From assembly GCA_902535155.1 (NCBI GenBank), contig CACASB010000004.1:1-57831 (forward strand): 57,831 nucleotides of DNA. Direction: 5' to 3'. The notes under the pieces were generated by a model that made no database searches, had not been told where the DNA came from, and was given only the letters and a program-made list of their open reading frames with translations. Of this stretch, positions 19,607 to 29,562 are shown in pieces. Both the position numbers and the translations under genes were made by a program. The number at the start of each line of letters is the position of its first letter. The first letter of the stretch is position 1. This DNA comes from an uncultured Pelagibacteraceae bacterium. Its GTDB lineage: Bacteria > Pseudomonadota > Alphaproteobacteria > Pelagibacterales > Pelagibacteraceae.

Positions 19607-20497
19607 ATGAGTAGTTCTACATTTAAATACCCTGCTTTAACCAACGAAGGTGGTTTATCTTTATACTTAGAGCAAATCAAAAAGTTTCCTATGCTTGATG
19701 CTGAAGAGGAGTATATGCTTGCTAAAAATTGGAAAAATACCGGTAATGTTAAATCTGCTGAAAAATTAGTTACAAGTCACCTGCGATTAGTTGCTAAAAT
19801 TGCTATGGGCTATAAAGGATACGGTTTACCTTTAAACGAAATAATATCAGAAGGCAATGTGGGACTAATGCAAGCAGTCAAAAAGTTTGAACCTGAAAAA
19901 GGTTTCAGACTTGCAACATATGCTATGTGGTGGATAAAAGCTGCTATACAAGAATATATTTTGAGATCTTGGAGTTTAGTTAAAATAGGAACTACCACAG
20001 CTCAAAAAAAATTATTTTTCAACTTAAAAAAATTAAAAAATCAAATTGCTCCTAAAAGTGAAGGAGATATGAAAGACGAAGATGTTAGAAAAATTGCATC
20101 AACATTAGACGTAAGTGAAGATGAAGTAGTTTCGATGAATAGACGATTGTCAGGTAAAGAACAATCTTTAAACTCTCCAATTGGTGAAGATGGAGATGAA
20201 TGGCAAGATTGGGTAGTTGATAAAACTATGGATCATGATTTGAAAATTGCTCATCAGGATGAAATGGAACAAAGAAAAGATCTTTTAAAGGATTCAATTA
20301 AAATTCTTAATGAAAGGGAAAAACAAATTTTGTATTCAAGGCGCTTAACTGATAACCCTAAAACCCTAGAGGATTTGAGTAAAAAATTTAAAATTAGTAG
20401 AGAAAGAATAAGACAAATTGAGAATAAAGCGTTTGAAAAACTTCAAAAACATATGCTTAATTCAGCCAATTCTAAAAATTTGTTGCCTGCAAATTAA
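19607..20497 (+). CDS. rpoH: heat-shock sigma factor RpoH (sigma-32)
   Basis: A group 3 sigma factor directing heat-shock transcription. Region 2 ([20 protein letters not shown] type, here with II for LI) and [19 protein letters not shown] are present. The diagnostic RpoH box is [12 protein letters not shown], right after region 2.4. Region 4 ends with [20 protein letters not shown]. The 296 residues fit. Its stop interleaves with the convergent purA stop on a TTAA at 20494-20497. No long structured leader (RNA thermometer) is obvious in the 49-bp upstream gap. Confidence 0.95.
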   Translation: MSSSTFKYPALTNEGGLSLYLEQIKKFPMLDAEEEYMLAKNWKNTGNVKSAEKLVTSHLRLVAKIAMGYKGYGLPLNEIISEGNVGLMQAVKKFEPEKGFRLATYAMWWIKAAIQEYILRSWSLVKIGTTTAQKKLFFNLKKLKNQIAPKSEGDMKDEDVRKIASTLDVSEDEVVSMNRRLSGKEQSLNSPIGEDGDEWQDWVVDKTMDHDLKIAHQDEMEQRKDLLKDSIKILNEREKQILYSRRLTDNPKTLEDLSKKFKISRERIRQIENKAFEKLQKHMLNSANSKNLLPAN

Positions 20498-21786
20498 TTT
20501 TCAAAAGGATCTTCAATTAAAATAGTATCGTTTCTTTCAGGGCTAGTTGAAATGCTTGATAATTTGGTTTCAATAAATTGTTCCAACTCTTTAATATATT
20601 TTTTTGCATTTTCAGGTAAGTCTTTAAAGTTTTTAATACCCTTTGTAGAAGAATTCCATCCTTGAAAAGTTTTGTAAATTGGTTTTACTTTTAATTGATC
20701 ATCAACTGCCGCTGGTAAATAATCAATTTTATTTCCATTTAATTCATATCCAACACACATTTTAATATGATCAAGATCGTCTAATACATCAAGCTTGGTT
20801 AAAGCTATTCCATTAATACCTGAAATTTTAATTGTTTGTCTAACCAAAACACCGTCAAACCAGCCACAACGTCTTTTTCTACTAGTAACTGTTCCAAACT
20901 CCTTACCTTTAGTTCCAAGTTCTTCACCGATTTCATCTTTTAACTCTGTAGGGAAAGGTCCTTCTCCAACTCTTGTAGTATACGCTTTTGTAATTCCTAA
21001 AACGTAATTTATAGTATTTGGCCCACAACCTGAACCAGTAGCTGCTGATGATGCTACTGTATTAGATGAGGTTACAAATGGATAAGTGCCATGATCAACG
21101 TCTAAAAGGACTCCTTGAGCACCTTCAAATAAAATCTTTTTTTTTTGTCTCTTAAATTCGTCAATTTCTTTCCATACTGGTTTTGAGTATTTTAAAATTT
21201 CTGGGGCAATTTTTAACAAATCTTTTTTAAGTCTGTCTTTTTGATAAATAGTTTTTCCTAATCCTTTTCTTATCGCGTTATGATGCAATAATACGGTTTC
21301 TAGCCTATGATCTAGATTTTCCTCAGATATTAAATCCATAACTCTTATAGATCTTCTTCCTACTTTGTCTTCATATGCTGGTCCAATACCTCTTCTAGTA
21401 GTTCCAATTTTAGCCTTTCCTGCGGCATCCTCTCTAATTTCATCCATCTCTTTGTGAAATGGTAATATCAAATTAGCAGATTCAGATATTATTAAATTTC
21501 GTGGACTAACTTGAATGCCTTTAGATTTAATTTCTTCAATTTCATCGAGCAAAGCCCAAGGATCAACAACTACACCGTTTCCAATTATTGAAATTTTGTC
21601 TTTTCTTACTATCCCTGATGGAAGAAGTCTTAATTTATATGTAATACCATCTATTACCAATGTATGACCCGCATTGTGACCTCCTTGAAATCTGACTACA
21701 ACATCAGCTTCACTAGACAACCAGTCCACAATTTTACCTTTTCCCTCATCACCCCACTGAGATCCAACTACTACAACATTTTTCAT
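20494..21786 (-). CDS. purA: adenylosuccinate synthetase
   Basis: Joins IMP and aspartate with GTP to give adenylosuccinate, the first AMP-specific step. The N-terminal phosphate loop is [78 protein letters not shown] and [10 protein letters not shown] follow, with [10 protein letters not shown] later. The length of 430 is normal. Its start overlaps the thiD stop by 4 nt, at the downstream end of the long minus-strand block. Confidence 0.97.
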   Translation of the reverse strand: MKNVVVVGSQWGDEGKGKIVDWLSSEADVVVRFQGGHNAGHTLVIDGITYKLRLLPSGIVRKDKISIIGNGVVVDPWALLDEIEEIKSKGIQVSPRNLIISESANLILPFHKEMDEIREDAAGKAKIGTTRRGIGPAYEDKVGRRSIRVMDLISEENLDHRLETVLLHHNAIRKGLGKTIYQKDRLKKDLLKIAPEILKYSKPVWKEIDEFKRQKKKILFEGAQGVLLDVDHGTYPFVTSSNTVASSAATGSGCGPNTINYVLGITKAYTTRVGEGPFPTELKDEIGEELGTKGKEFGTVTSRKRRCGWFDGVLVRQTIKISGINGIALTKLDVLDDLDHIKMCVGYELNGNKIDYLPAAVDDQLKVKPIYKTFQGWNSSTKGIKNFKDLPENAKKYIKELEQFIETKLSSISTSPERNDTILIEDPFEN

Positions 21787-22592
21787 TTACTTTTTTTTAT
21801 TTCAATATTATTTAAATGATTTATTGGTCCATGTCCTTTACCATAATTAGGTCCTGTCATAATAGCATGGTTAACATAATTTATTCCAAGCTCACAAGAT
21901 TTCTTTAGAGTTTTTCCACATGAGTAGAATGTGGTAATTGCACTTGAAAGTGTGCAACCTGTACCATGGGTATTTTTTGTAATAATTTTTTTGCTGTTAA
22001 ATATTTTAATTTTATTATTACTCAAAAGTACGTCGTGAATTTTTTTTGTTTCAAGATGACCACCCTTAATTAATACGTTTTTAACCCCTAAAACATGTAT
22101 TTTTTTAGTAGCATAAATCATGTCCTCAATAGTTTTTATAGTTATGCCTGAAAGAACTTCTGCTTCAGGAATATTGGGGGTAATTAATGTAACTTTTTTT
22201 AATAAATTCTTTTTTAATATCTCAATTGTTTTTTTATCAACTAATCTTTGACCTCCTTTTGCTACCATTACGGGATCAAGTATGACTTTCTTAACTTTTA
22301 TTTTATTTAATGATTTTAGAACTGTTTTTATTACACTTTCAGAATGTAGCATTCCTATTTTAATTGCATCAGGTTTAATATCTTTTGAAGTAAATTCTAT
22401 TTGTTTAGAAATCACATTTTTCGGAATTGGAATTATAGAATTTATCCCAACAGTATTTTGAGATGTGACTGCAGTTATGGCTGTCATCGCATAAGAGCCA
22501 AGTGCTGTAATAGTTTTAATATCTGCTTGAATACCTGCGCCCCCAGACGAATCTGATCCTGCAATTACTAATACTTTAGATTTTATTTTCAA
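21783..22592 (-). CDS. thiD: hydroxymethylpyrimidine/phosphomethylpyrimidine kinase
   Basis: Phosphorylates HMP to HMP-P and HMP-PP for thiamine synthesis. Motifs are [18 protein letters not shown] near the start, [49 protein letters not shown], and the anion hole [11 protein letters not shown] near 215. The 269 residues are typical. It starts one nt after the glmM stop, so no TPP riboswitch can sit directly in front of it. thiE lies at 41.4 kb; no thiC is in the window, consistent with reliance on external HMP reported for SAR11. Confidence 0.93.
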   Translation of the reverse strand: MKIKSKVLVIAGSDSSGGAGIQADIKTITALGSYAMTAITAVTSQNTVGINSIIPIPKNVISKQIEFTSKDIKPDAIKIGMLHSESVIKTVLKSLNKIKVKKVILDPVMVAKGGQRLVDKKTIEILKKNLLKKVTLITPNIPEAEVLSGITIKTIEDMIYATKKIHVLGVKNVLIKGGHLETKKIHDVLLSNNKIKIFNSKKIITKNTHGTGCTLSSAITTFYSCGKTLKKSCELGINYVNHAIMTGPNYGKGHGPINHLNNIEIKKSK

Positions 22593-22593
22593 G

Positions 22594-23925
22594 TTAGTTC
22601 AAAGATCTTTTTACAATATTTATACAATTTAATAATAATTTTCTATTATCTGTTTCAGCCATTATTCTAATCTTAGGTTCTGTACCAGATTTTCTGACTA
22701 ATATTCTTCCTTGTTTTTTAATTATTTTAGATGCTTTTTTAATAGCATTTTTACACTTAAGTGTATCTACAATAGATTTATCTTTAACATTAACATTTTC
22801 CAATAATTGTTTTGTTGGTTTAAATACATTAAAAATTTCACTGGCTTTTTTACCTTTTCTCATTGCAAACAACACTTCCAAAGCAACTAATAGACCATCC
22901 CCTGTGGTTGCAAATTTTCCTAGAATAATATGTCCTGATTGTTCTCCTCCCAAATTAAATTTATTCTTTTGCATTTTTTCTTTTACATATCTGTCACCGA
23001 CTTTTGCTCTCAAAAATTTTATTTTTTCATTTTTAAAGTATTTTTGCAGTCCATAATTTGACATTTGGGTTCCGACTACACCACCCTTTAATATTTTTTT
23101 TCTCCTCCATCTTGTAGCTAACATTCCAATAATTTGGTCTCCGTCTATTATTTTACCTTCTTCATCTGCTAATATTACCCTATCCGCGTCACCATCTAAG
23201 GCTATACCAATGTGGGCTTTATTTTTTCTCACAAATGATTGTATTTTTTTTGGGTAAGTTGATCCACATTTTAAATTTATATTAAAACCATTGGGCGAGG
23301 TTCCGGTTTCATAAATTTTTGCACCTAGTGATTTTAAAAGATTTGGGGCCGATTTATATCCAGCGCCATTTGCACAATCTATTGCGATTCTCATTTTTTT
23401 AAGATTAAAATTACTAGGAAAATTTTTTTTTAAAATGTTAATATAGTTTTCGTTTGCATCTTCTAACCTTTTAACTCTACCCAATTTTTTAGGTATAGAT
23501 AAATTTTTTATTATTTTAGAGTCTATAAGTTTTTCAATACGCATTTCAATTTTATCTGATAATTTTAATCCATCTGGTCCAAAGAGTTTTAAACCATTAT
23601 CGTAATATGGGTTATGAGATGCAGTTATCATAATTCCCATATTTGCTCTCATCTTTTTTGTTAACATTGCAAGTCCGTTTGTTGGTAAAGGGCCCAATAA
23701 AAATACATGCATTCCAGCCGATGCGAGACCAGAGACAAGTGCGGGCTCTAATGAATATCCTGATAATCTTGTATCTTTTGCAATAATTGCCACCTGTTTA
23801 GATTTTTTAACATTTTTAAAATAAGTTCCAGCTGCTAAACCAAACTTAAAAAACATATCTCCATTGATATTTCCTTGATTAACTTTTCCTCTAATTCCAT
23901 CAGTACCAAAATATTTTTTTGACAT
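22594..23925 (-). CDS. glmM: phosphoglucosamine mutase
   Basis: Interconverts glucosamine 6-phosphate and 1-phosphate on the way to UDP-GlcNAc for peptidoglycan and LPS. It begins KYFGTDGIRGKVN. The phosphoserine loop TASHNPYYDNGLKLFG has Ser103, and the metal loop ALDGDADR lies near 245. The sugar loop LGGEQSGHI is near 328, and the C-terminal phosphate loop RKSGTEPKIRIMAE is present. The length of 443 is normal. It sits directly after folP, an order also seen as ftsH-folP-glmM in other proteobacteria. Confidence 0.97.
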   Translation of the reverse strand: MSKKYFGTDGIRGKVNQGNINGDMFFKFGLAAGTYFKNVKKSKQVAIIAKDTRLSGYSLEPALVSGLASAGMHVFLLGPLPTNGLAMLTKKMRANMGIMITASHNPYYDNGLKLFGPDGLKLSDKIEMRIEKLIDSKIIKNLSIPKKLGRVKRLEDANENYINILKKNFPSNFNLKKMRIAIDCANGAGYKSAPNLLKSLGAKIYETGTSPNGFNINLKCGSTYPKKIQSFVRKNKAHIGIALDGDADRVILADEEGKIIDGDQIIGMLATRWRRKKILKGGVVGTQMSNYGLQKYFKNEKIKFLRAKVGDRYVKEKMQKNKFNLGGEQSGHIILGKFATTGDGLLVALEVLFAMRKGKKASEIFNVFKPTKQLLENVNVKDKSIVDTLKCKNAIKKASKIIKKQGRILVRKSGTEPKIRIMAETDNRKLLLNCINIVKRSLN

Positions 23926-24972
23926 TTATTTATTTATAAATTTAAACACCTTTAATCCTTGGGTGACTTCATTAAAATCATGAACTCTCATTATTTGAAT
24001 TCCATTCATCACAGCATGAATAGAAGATGCTAATGTGCCTCCAAGTCTAATACTGCTATCATTCTTGCCAGAAATATATTTTATAAATCTTTTTCTAGAA
24101 GACCCTAACATTACAGGAAAACCTAGAGAGTGGAAGATAGAAACATTGTTTATTATGGTAATATTATGTTTCAGGTTTTTTCCAAAACCTATACCTGGAT
24201 CTAAAATAATATTGTTGTGCTTTATTCCAGCTTTTCTTAAAAGTTCAATTTTTTTTTCAAAAAAATCATATATGTCCAAAAGAACATTCTCGTAAGTAGG
24301 TTTTTTTTGCATCGTTTTTGGTTCTCCTTGTGAATGGTTAATAATTAAAGGAAGTTTTGTATTTTTGAGAAAATCAATAGTTTTTGTATCGTATGAAAAA
24401 CTAGAAATATCATTAACAATATCTAGTTTATATCTCAAAGCTCTTTGCATAACAAAAGTTTTTCTAGTATCTAAAGATAACAAAAATTTATGATTTATAA
24501 TTTTTTTAAGTAGCTTCTCTACTCTTTTCCATTCAATATTTTCGTCTACATCCTCGGATCCCGGGCGAGTTGATTCACCCCCTATATCAATAATTTTACA
24601 ACCAGCCTTTAATAATGATTTCACTCTCTTTAATGCTGAATTAATTTGGTAATATTGTCCTCCATCAGAAAAACTGTCTGGTGTGAGATTTAAAATTCCA
24701 ATCAACAAAGGCTCTTTTAAGCTGATTCTACAAAATGATTTTTGTTTTGTAATTTTCTTTAAGTCTTCTTTTATTTTTTTTTTTAGATTAGTGCTTAATG
24801 AATTGATATTTTTAATGTTTATCTTTCTTTTCTTTTTTCTAGATAATAATTCAACCGTATCAAAACATAGTTCATTATTTCCATGCAATGGAAGTGCTTT
24901 TTTTTTCTTAAGCATTTCTATTGATAATTTGCCGTAATGAAAATTACACGCTCTTGTGTAATATTTTGACAT
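23926..24972 (-). CDS. folP: dihydropteroate synthase
   Basis: Condenses p-aminobenzoate with dihydropterin diphosphate in folate synthesis. The TIM-barrel core starts at about residue 90: IGILNLTPDSFSDGGQY, IDIGGESTRPGSEDVDE, LSLDTRKTFVMQRAL, VNDISSF, NHSQGEPKTMQ (the common form is HMxGxPxTMQ), LDPGIGFGKNLKHN and GSSRKRFI. An N-terminal extension of about 85 residues, rich in lysine, precedes the barrel and makes the protein longer (348) than the usual 270-290. It starts 5 nt after the ftsH stop. Confidence 0.94.
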   Translation of the reverse strand: MSKYYTRACNFHYGKLSIEMLKKKKALPLHGNNELCFDTVELLSRKKKRKINIKNINSLSTNLKKKIKEDLKKITKQKSFCRISLKEPLLIGILNLTPDSFSDGGQYYQINSALKRVKSLLKAGCKIIDIGGESTRPGSEDVDENIEWKRVEKLLKKIINHKFLLSLDTRKTFVMQRALRYKLDIVNDISSFSYDTKTIDFLKNTKLPLIINHSQGEPKTMQKKPTYENVLLDIYDFFEKKIELLRKAGIKHNNIILDPGIGFGKNLKHNITIINNVSIFHSLGFPVMLGSSRKRFIKYISGKNDSSIRLGGTLASSIHAVMNGIQIMRVHDFNEVTQGLKVFKFINK

Positions 24973-24977
24973 TAATT

Positions 24978-26873
24978 TTAATGAACTATTTTAGGTTTCA
25001 AACCAATAGATCCTAATGCTGAGTCCGAATTATCTTCCTCAACTTTTAAGTCTTCTTTATTAGGAGGATAGACATTTTTATTAATTAAATCCTCTATTTC
25101 TGAGCCTGTTAGAGTTTCATACACAAGGAGTGCCTTTGCTAACTTATGCAAATCTTCAATCTTTTCTTTAAGAATTTTTTTAGCTTTTTCATACCCCATA
25201 TCTACAAATCTTTTAATCTCAGCATCTACTTTTCTTGCTGTCTCTTCGGACATGTTTTGTTGTCTAGCAACTGATCTGCCAAGAAAAACTTCTTCCTCAT
25301 TTTCACCATAAAGTATAGGGCCTAATTCTTTACTTAATCCAGCTCTCATCACCATAGCTCTAGCTCTCTTTGTAGCTTGTTCTATATCGCTAGAAGCTCC
25401 AGTTGTAACCTTGTCATCTCCAAAAATAATTTCCTCAGCTACTCTTCCTCCCATGGCAATTGCCATTTGAGCATGCAGCTGTTCTCTTGTTTGAGATACC
25501 TCATCTCTCTCTGGTAATTGCATAACCATTCCTAAAGCTCTACCTCGTGGTATAATTGTTGCCTTGTGAATAGGATAAGCTGCTTTTTCATTAAGAGTTA
25601 CGATAGCATGGCCTGCTTCATGATAAGCAGTCAATTTTTTCTCCTCTTCTGTCATTACCATTGATCTTCTCTCAGCACCCATCATAACTTTATCCTTTGC
25701 CTCTTCAAACTCTTGTGAAGTTACAATTCTTTTATTTTTACGTGCTGCTAAAAGAGCCGCTTCGTTCACAAGATTTGCTAAATCTGCTCCAGAAAAACCT
25801 GGGGTCCCTCTTGCAACAGTTCTTAAATTCACGTCAGGAGACATCGATATTTTTTTTGCATGTACTTTTAAGATTTTTTCTCTTCCAATTATATCAGGAT
25901 TGGAGACAACAACTTGTCTATCAAATCTTCCAGGTCTTAATAAAGCTGGGTCCAATACATCAGGTCTATTAGTAGCTGCAATAATTATCACTCCCTCATT
26001 TGTATCAAATCCATCCATCTCAACTAACAATTGGTTAAGTGTTTGTTCTCTTTCATCGTTACCACCACCTAAGCCAGCTCCCCTACTTCTACCTACAGCA
26101 TCGATCTCATCTATAAAAATGATACAAGGAGAATGTTTTTTACCTTGTTCAAACATATCTCTTACTCTTGACGCTCCCACTCCAACGAACATTTCAACAA
26201 AATCTGATCCAGATATTGTAAAGAAAGGAACTCCTGCTTCTCCAGCTATAGCTCTCGCAAGTAGAGTCTTACCAGTCCCTGGTGGTCCTACTAAAAGACA
26301 TCCCCTAGGTATTTTGCCACCTAGTCTGCTAAATTTTTTTGGATCTCTTAAAAATTCAACTACTTCTTCAACTTCTTCTTTTGCCTCTTCAACACCTGCA
26401 ACATCATTAAAAGTTACTTTTCCTTTGACTTCGTTCATCATCTTAGCTTTAGATTTTCCAAAACCCATTGCACCACCTTTGCCACCTTGCATTTGTCTCA
26501 TAAAGAAAATCCATACTGCAATCAGCAGTAACATTGGAAACCATGATAGTAAAACTCCAAGAAGTGATGGCATCTTTTCATCTTTTGGAACAGCTGAAAT
26601 ACTAACTCCACTTTCGGATAACCTTTCAACTAAATTGGGATAATTTGCAGAGTAAGTAGTAAAGCCTTTACCGTTTGCCATTACACCTTTTATATTATTT
26701 CCTTGTATCTGAACCTCTACAACCCTTCCATTATCAACTTCTTTCAAAAATTCTGAGAAAATGATTTTTTCATTATTTGCTTGTTTAATATTTTGTGGGT
26801 TTTTAAACATATTATATAAACCAATAGTCAAAACGACTATAATGGCCCACATTGCTAGATTTTTAAAATTCAT
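24978..26873 (-). CDS. ftsH: ATP-dependent membrane zinc metalloprotease FtsH
   Basis: A membrane AAA+ protease for quality control of membrane proteins and regulators. Helix 1 is at residues 6-22 ([17 protein letters not shown]), a periplasmic domain follows, and helix 2 is near 105-124. The AAA module has Walker A GPPGTGKT near 196, Walker [12 protein letters not shown], the pore and second-region motifs, and SRH RPGRFDR. The protease site HEAGH is near 420, with the downstream aspartate ligand region. The 631 residues are normal. In E. coli FtsH degrades RpoH, and rpoH is also in this window, but no regulation can be seen here. Confidence 0.97.
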   Translation of the reverse strand: MNFKNLAMWAIIVVLTIGLYNMFKNPQNIKQANNEKIIFSEFLKEVDNGRVVEVQIQGNNIKGVMANGKGFTTYSANYPNLVERLSESGVSISAVPKDEKMPSLLGVLLSWFPMLLLIAVWIFFMRQMQGGKGGAMGFGKSKAKMMNEVKGKVTFNDVAGVEEAKEEVEEVVEFLRDPKKFSRLGGKIPRGCLLVGPPGTGKTLLARAIAGEAGVPFFTISGSDFVEMFVGVGASRVRDMFEQGKKHSPCIIFIDEIDAVGRSRGAGLGGGNDEREQTLNQLLVEMDGFDTNEGVIIIAATNRPDVLDPALLRPGRFDRQVVVSNPDIIGREKILKVHAKKISMSPDVNLRTVARGTPGFSGADLANLVNEAALLAARKNKRIVTSQEFEEAKDKVMMGAERRSMVMTEEEKKLTAYHEAGHAIVTLNEKAAYPIHKATIIPRGRALGMVMQLPERDEVSQTREQLHAQMAIAMGGRVAEEIIFGDDKVTTGASSDIEQATKRARAMVMRAGLSKELGPILYGENEEEVFLGRSVARQQNMSEETARKVDAEIKRFVDMGYEKAKKILKEKIEDLHKLAKALLVYETLTGSEIEDLINKNVYPPNKEDLKVEEDNSDSALGSIGLKPKIVH

Positions 26874-26937
26874 ATTACGTTAATAAAATAAGAATTATTC
26901 TATATTAAACAAGTGCTAAATTGTAACATAATTTAGT

Positions 26938-27975
26938 TTATTTTATGTTTTCAGAGTAAATTAGTGTTGTATTATTAAATCTTTCAACGATACAGCCGCC
27001 TATGGTAGTTTTTTTAAAAGAATTGTCTCTTATTTCATAAATTTTATTTATCAAAGTTTTACCTCTAGGATAATAGTATTTTTTGTTTATTTTTGAGATT
27101 AGGTCTGAAAGTGATCTTAGCACTATTTCATTGGGTTGATTAAAAAATTTAAAATTTAGTATAAGTTTATCTTTTACTTTTTTACTAAAATAATTTGTAT
27201 TATTAAAAATATTTTGATCAGAATAATATTTTAATGTTTCATTAGCAGAATTTAAATTACAATAAGTTAAATTAAATTTTTTTTTATCAAAACCCTCTTT
27301 TTGTAGATTGCTTAATAAATTTCTAATTCTAATCCTTAAATACTCATTACTAGAATTAGATGGATCATCAATATAATAACCAAATACTTTATTTGTTACT
27401 TTTAATAAAGTTGCTTTTTTGATATTTAAAAAAGGTCTATAACCTTTTAAGCTTTTATTTATAACGGTTTCTTCAGATGAAAATGATGTCAGGCCTCTGA
27501 TACCTGAGCCTCTCAACATTCTAATAAAAAAATTTTCATATAAATCATCTTGATGATGACCTAACAATAATGCATTGATCTTTTTTTTTTTACAAAATTT
27601 TTCTAACAAACTATATCTAGCTATTCTTGCACTTTCTTGCGTAGTTTTAATTTTTTTATTTTTTTTCCAACACAATATTTCACAATTTATTTGAAATTTT
27701 TTTACCATATATTTTAAATCTTTGGCTTCTTTAGATGAGTTTTTTCTTATCTTGTGATCAATATGAACATAGTAAACTTTTTTATTATTTAAAATTTGAT
27801 AACATTTTGAGAAATATGCTAATGCTAAGCTATCGGGACCTCCAGATAAAGAAACAACAAAAGAATTAATTTCTCTCTTTTTTAAAAACGTAAAAAAATT
27901 ACTATAAACTTTTTTATATGCTTTATTATTAAGATTGCTTAAAAACTTATTATTAGCTTTGTTTTTGGCAGTCAA
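26938..27975 (-). CDS. tilS: tRNA(Ile)-lysidine synthase
   Basis: Modifies C34 of the CAU tRNA-Ile to lysidine so it reads AUA. The PP-loop VSLSGGPDSLALAYF is at about residues 41-55. YYVHIDHKIRKNSSKEAKDL and LLGHHQDDLYENFFIRMLRG follow, the latter with the conserved HHxDDxxEN. Length is 345. The start is TTG at 27975, lying 23 nt inside the end of cpoB; no in-frame ATG lies before the PP-loop. This is an essential gene in an AT-rich genome with many AUA codons. Confidence 0.93.
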   Translation of the reverse strand: MTAKNKANNKFLSNLNNKAYKKVYSNFFTFLKKREINSFVVSLSGGPDSLALAYFSKCYQILNNKKVYYVHIDHKIRKNSSKEAKDLKYMVKKFQINCEILCWKKNKKIKTTQESARIARYSLLEKFCKKKKINALLLGHHQDDLYENFFIRMLRGSGIRGLTSFSSEETVINKSLKGYRPFLNIKKATLLKVTNKVFGYYIDDPSNSSNEYLRIRIRNLLSNLQKEGFDKKKFNLTYCNLNSANETLKYYSDQNIFNNTNYFSKKVKDKLILNFKFFNQPNEIVLRSLSDLISKINKKYYYPRGKTLINKIYEIRDNSFKKTTIGGCIVERFNNTTLIYSENIK

Positions 27976-28909
27976 ACTTTTTCTCTTCGTATTTAGCTTT
28001 TTGAATAACTGATTGCTTAGCTTTTGGGTATTCCTTTTTTACTCCCTGAATCATTAAGCAACCTTGATCTTTTTCTCCAATTTGAACTAATGATACCCCA
28101 AGCTTGAGTAAATTTATAGCCGCCTTTTCACTTTTTGGATATTTTTGATAACCTTCTAAATATGCAGAAGCGGCGTCAGTATACAATTGTCTTATTCTAA
28201 AAGTTTCTGCATACCAATATTGTGCATTACCAGCTAAATTATGCTCTGGATTATCTATTACAAACTCTCTTAATGCTCTTTCGGCTGTTGTGTAATCACC
28301 TTGTTTTAAAAGACTGGTTGCAAAATTATATTGATCTTTTGGATCTGTTTTTGGTAAAATTTTCTCTTCGGTTACAAAATTTTCTGTAACTACACTGCTA
28401 GTTGTTTCAATAGATTGCGTCTTTTGAACTAAATCTTTTGTTTCAGTATCTTTGTAAGTAATTTCACCTAGGTCTTGAGGTTGAGACGAGCCGGGTAAAC
28501 TTTTATCAGGTTTTGAAGTAACAGCATTATTAACATTACCAACTTCAAGCTCTTGAAATCTTAATTGATTATCAGCCTGCACTTTAGATAACCTGCTAGA
28601 TAGTTTGTCAATTTTAAAATTAATTTCTTCAAACTTATTCGTTAATTGTTGAAATTGCTGTTCTATTTCTGATAATTTTAATAAATGTCTTGTTAGAACA
28701 TCTTCGTCATTGTTACTTAAAACCGAACTATTATTGATAATATCTTCTGATGACTGTGAATAAACAGCTTTCTCTAAAGTTTTAACATCTTGTTTTAATT
28801 TTTCCAAAATTTCAAGAGTATCTTCTTCAGCGCTTGATGGAGAAATAAAGACGCTTAAAACTATTATAAAATAAAAAAACTTTTTATCAAAAAACTCGTT
28901 AAACAACAT
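27953..28909 (-). CDS. cpoB: Tol-Pal associated periplasmic TPR protein CpoB (YbgF)
   Basis: A periplasmic protein that links Tol-Pal to peptidoglycan synthesis at division. A signal peptide spans residues 1 to about 27 (FFYFIIVLSVFISPSSA). A coiled-coil region follows at about 60-130 (SEIEQQFQQLTNKFEEIN and onward), then a low-complexity linker. C-terminal tetratricopeptide repeats run from about 198 (YNFATSLLKQGDYTTAERAL, GNAQYWYAETFRIRQLYTDA, INLLKLGVSLVQIGEKDQG). It is separated from pal by a 78-bp gap holding a hairpin terminator. Confidence 0.9.
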   Translation of the reverse strand: MLFNEFFDKKFFYFIIVLSVFISPSSAEEDTLEILEKLKQDVKTLEKAVYSQSSEDIINNSSVLSNNDEDVLTRHLLKLSEIEQQFQQLTNKFEEINFKIDKLSSRLSKVQADNQLRFQELEVGNVNNAVTSKPDKSLPGSSQPQDLGEITYKDTETKDLVQKTQSIETTSSVVTENFVTEEKILPKTDPKDQYNFATSLLKQGDYTTAERALREFVIDNPEHNLAGNAQYWYAETFRIRQLYTDAASAYLEGYQKYPKSEKAAINLLKLGVSLVQIGEKDQGCLMIQGVKKEYPKAKQSVIQKAKYEEKKFDCQKQS

Positions 28910-28936
28910 AATCTGATTAATATTTATAATGATGGC

Positions 28937-28971
28937 AAAAAAAAGACCCTAGTTTTTTAAAACCAGGGTCT
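28937..28971 (-). terminator. intrinsic terminator after pal
   Basis: On the minus strand AGACCCTGG pairs with the later TAGGGTCT, the stem being extended by a TTTT/AAAA pairing, and the 3' arm runs straight into a T tract of seven. The hairpin covers 28944-28971 and the tract 28937-28943. It lies 17 nt past the pal stop and before cpoB, so it should limit read-through into cpoB-tilS. The plus side also has a T run, so the hairpin could work in both directions. Confidence 0.75.
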
Positions 28972-28987
28972 AAGTTTTTTTAATTAA

Positions 28988-29464
28988 TTAGTTTGCTTTT
29001 ACTGTTACTGATCTTCTATTTTTTGACCAAGCTAATGGATTTGATCCAGAGTCTACTGGTCTCTCTTTACCATAACTTATTACTGATATTCTGTTCCCTG
29101 ATATCCCGTAAGTCATTAAATAATCTTTAGCAGCGTTAGCTCTTCTCTCACCTAAAGCAAGGTTGTATTCTCTAGTTCCTCTTTCATCTGCATGACCTTC
29201 CAATACAACATTAATTTTTGAATTTTTTCTTAGCCAACCAGCTTGTTTTCTTAATGTTTCTCTAGAAGCAGTTGTTAAGACTGACTCATTAGTTGCAAAG
29301 AAAACTCTGTCCGGTACTCCTGACGCTAGATATTCAACCGTATCTTTACCAGTGTAAACATCCCCTTGCATTTGGTTTGTTACTTTTTTTGTTGCACATG
29401 CAGACAACATAATTCCTGCAAATACTACTAAAAGGATGTTTTTAAAAATTTTGTTTAGTTTCAT
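28988..29464 (-). CDS. pal: peptidoglycan-associated lipoprotein Pal
   Basis: An outer-membrane lipoprotein that anchors the envelope to peptidoglycan and binds TolB. The signal peptide ends in the lipobox LSAC with lipidated Cys23. The OmpA-like domain shows VFFATNESVLT and the peptidoglycan-binding stretch VVLEGHADERGTREYNLALG followed by ERRANAAKDYL. The 158 residues are typical. It follows tolB after a 98-bp gap, the largest in the tol block, which could hold a separate promoter. Confidence 0.96.
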   Translation of the reverse strand: MKLNKIFKNILLVVFAGIMLSACATKKVTNQMQGDVYTGKDTVEYLASGVPDRVFFATNESVLTTASRETLRKQAGWLRKNSKINVVLEGHADERGTREYNLALGERRANAAKDYLMTYGISGNRISVISYGKERPVDSGSNPLAWSKNRRSVTVKAN

Positions 29465-29562
29465 ACTGCTCCTTAAATATTTATATGTACTTTTTCACAC
29501 CTAAATAGATCTTTCAAGCTTAAAAATCAAGAATTTAATAAGTTTTAGTAAATTTTTCATTA

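Noticed and set aside
21780-22600. TPP riboswitch ahead of thiD.
   Set aside because: thiD starts 1 nt after glmM, leaving no leader, and no TPP aptamer pattern is visible.
25900-26643. A 247-codon open frame on the plus strand opposite ftsH.
   Set aside because: It is the antisense shadow of a strongly conserved gene, is rich in Ser/Pro from reversed codons, and matches no family I know.
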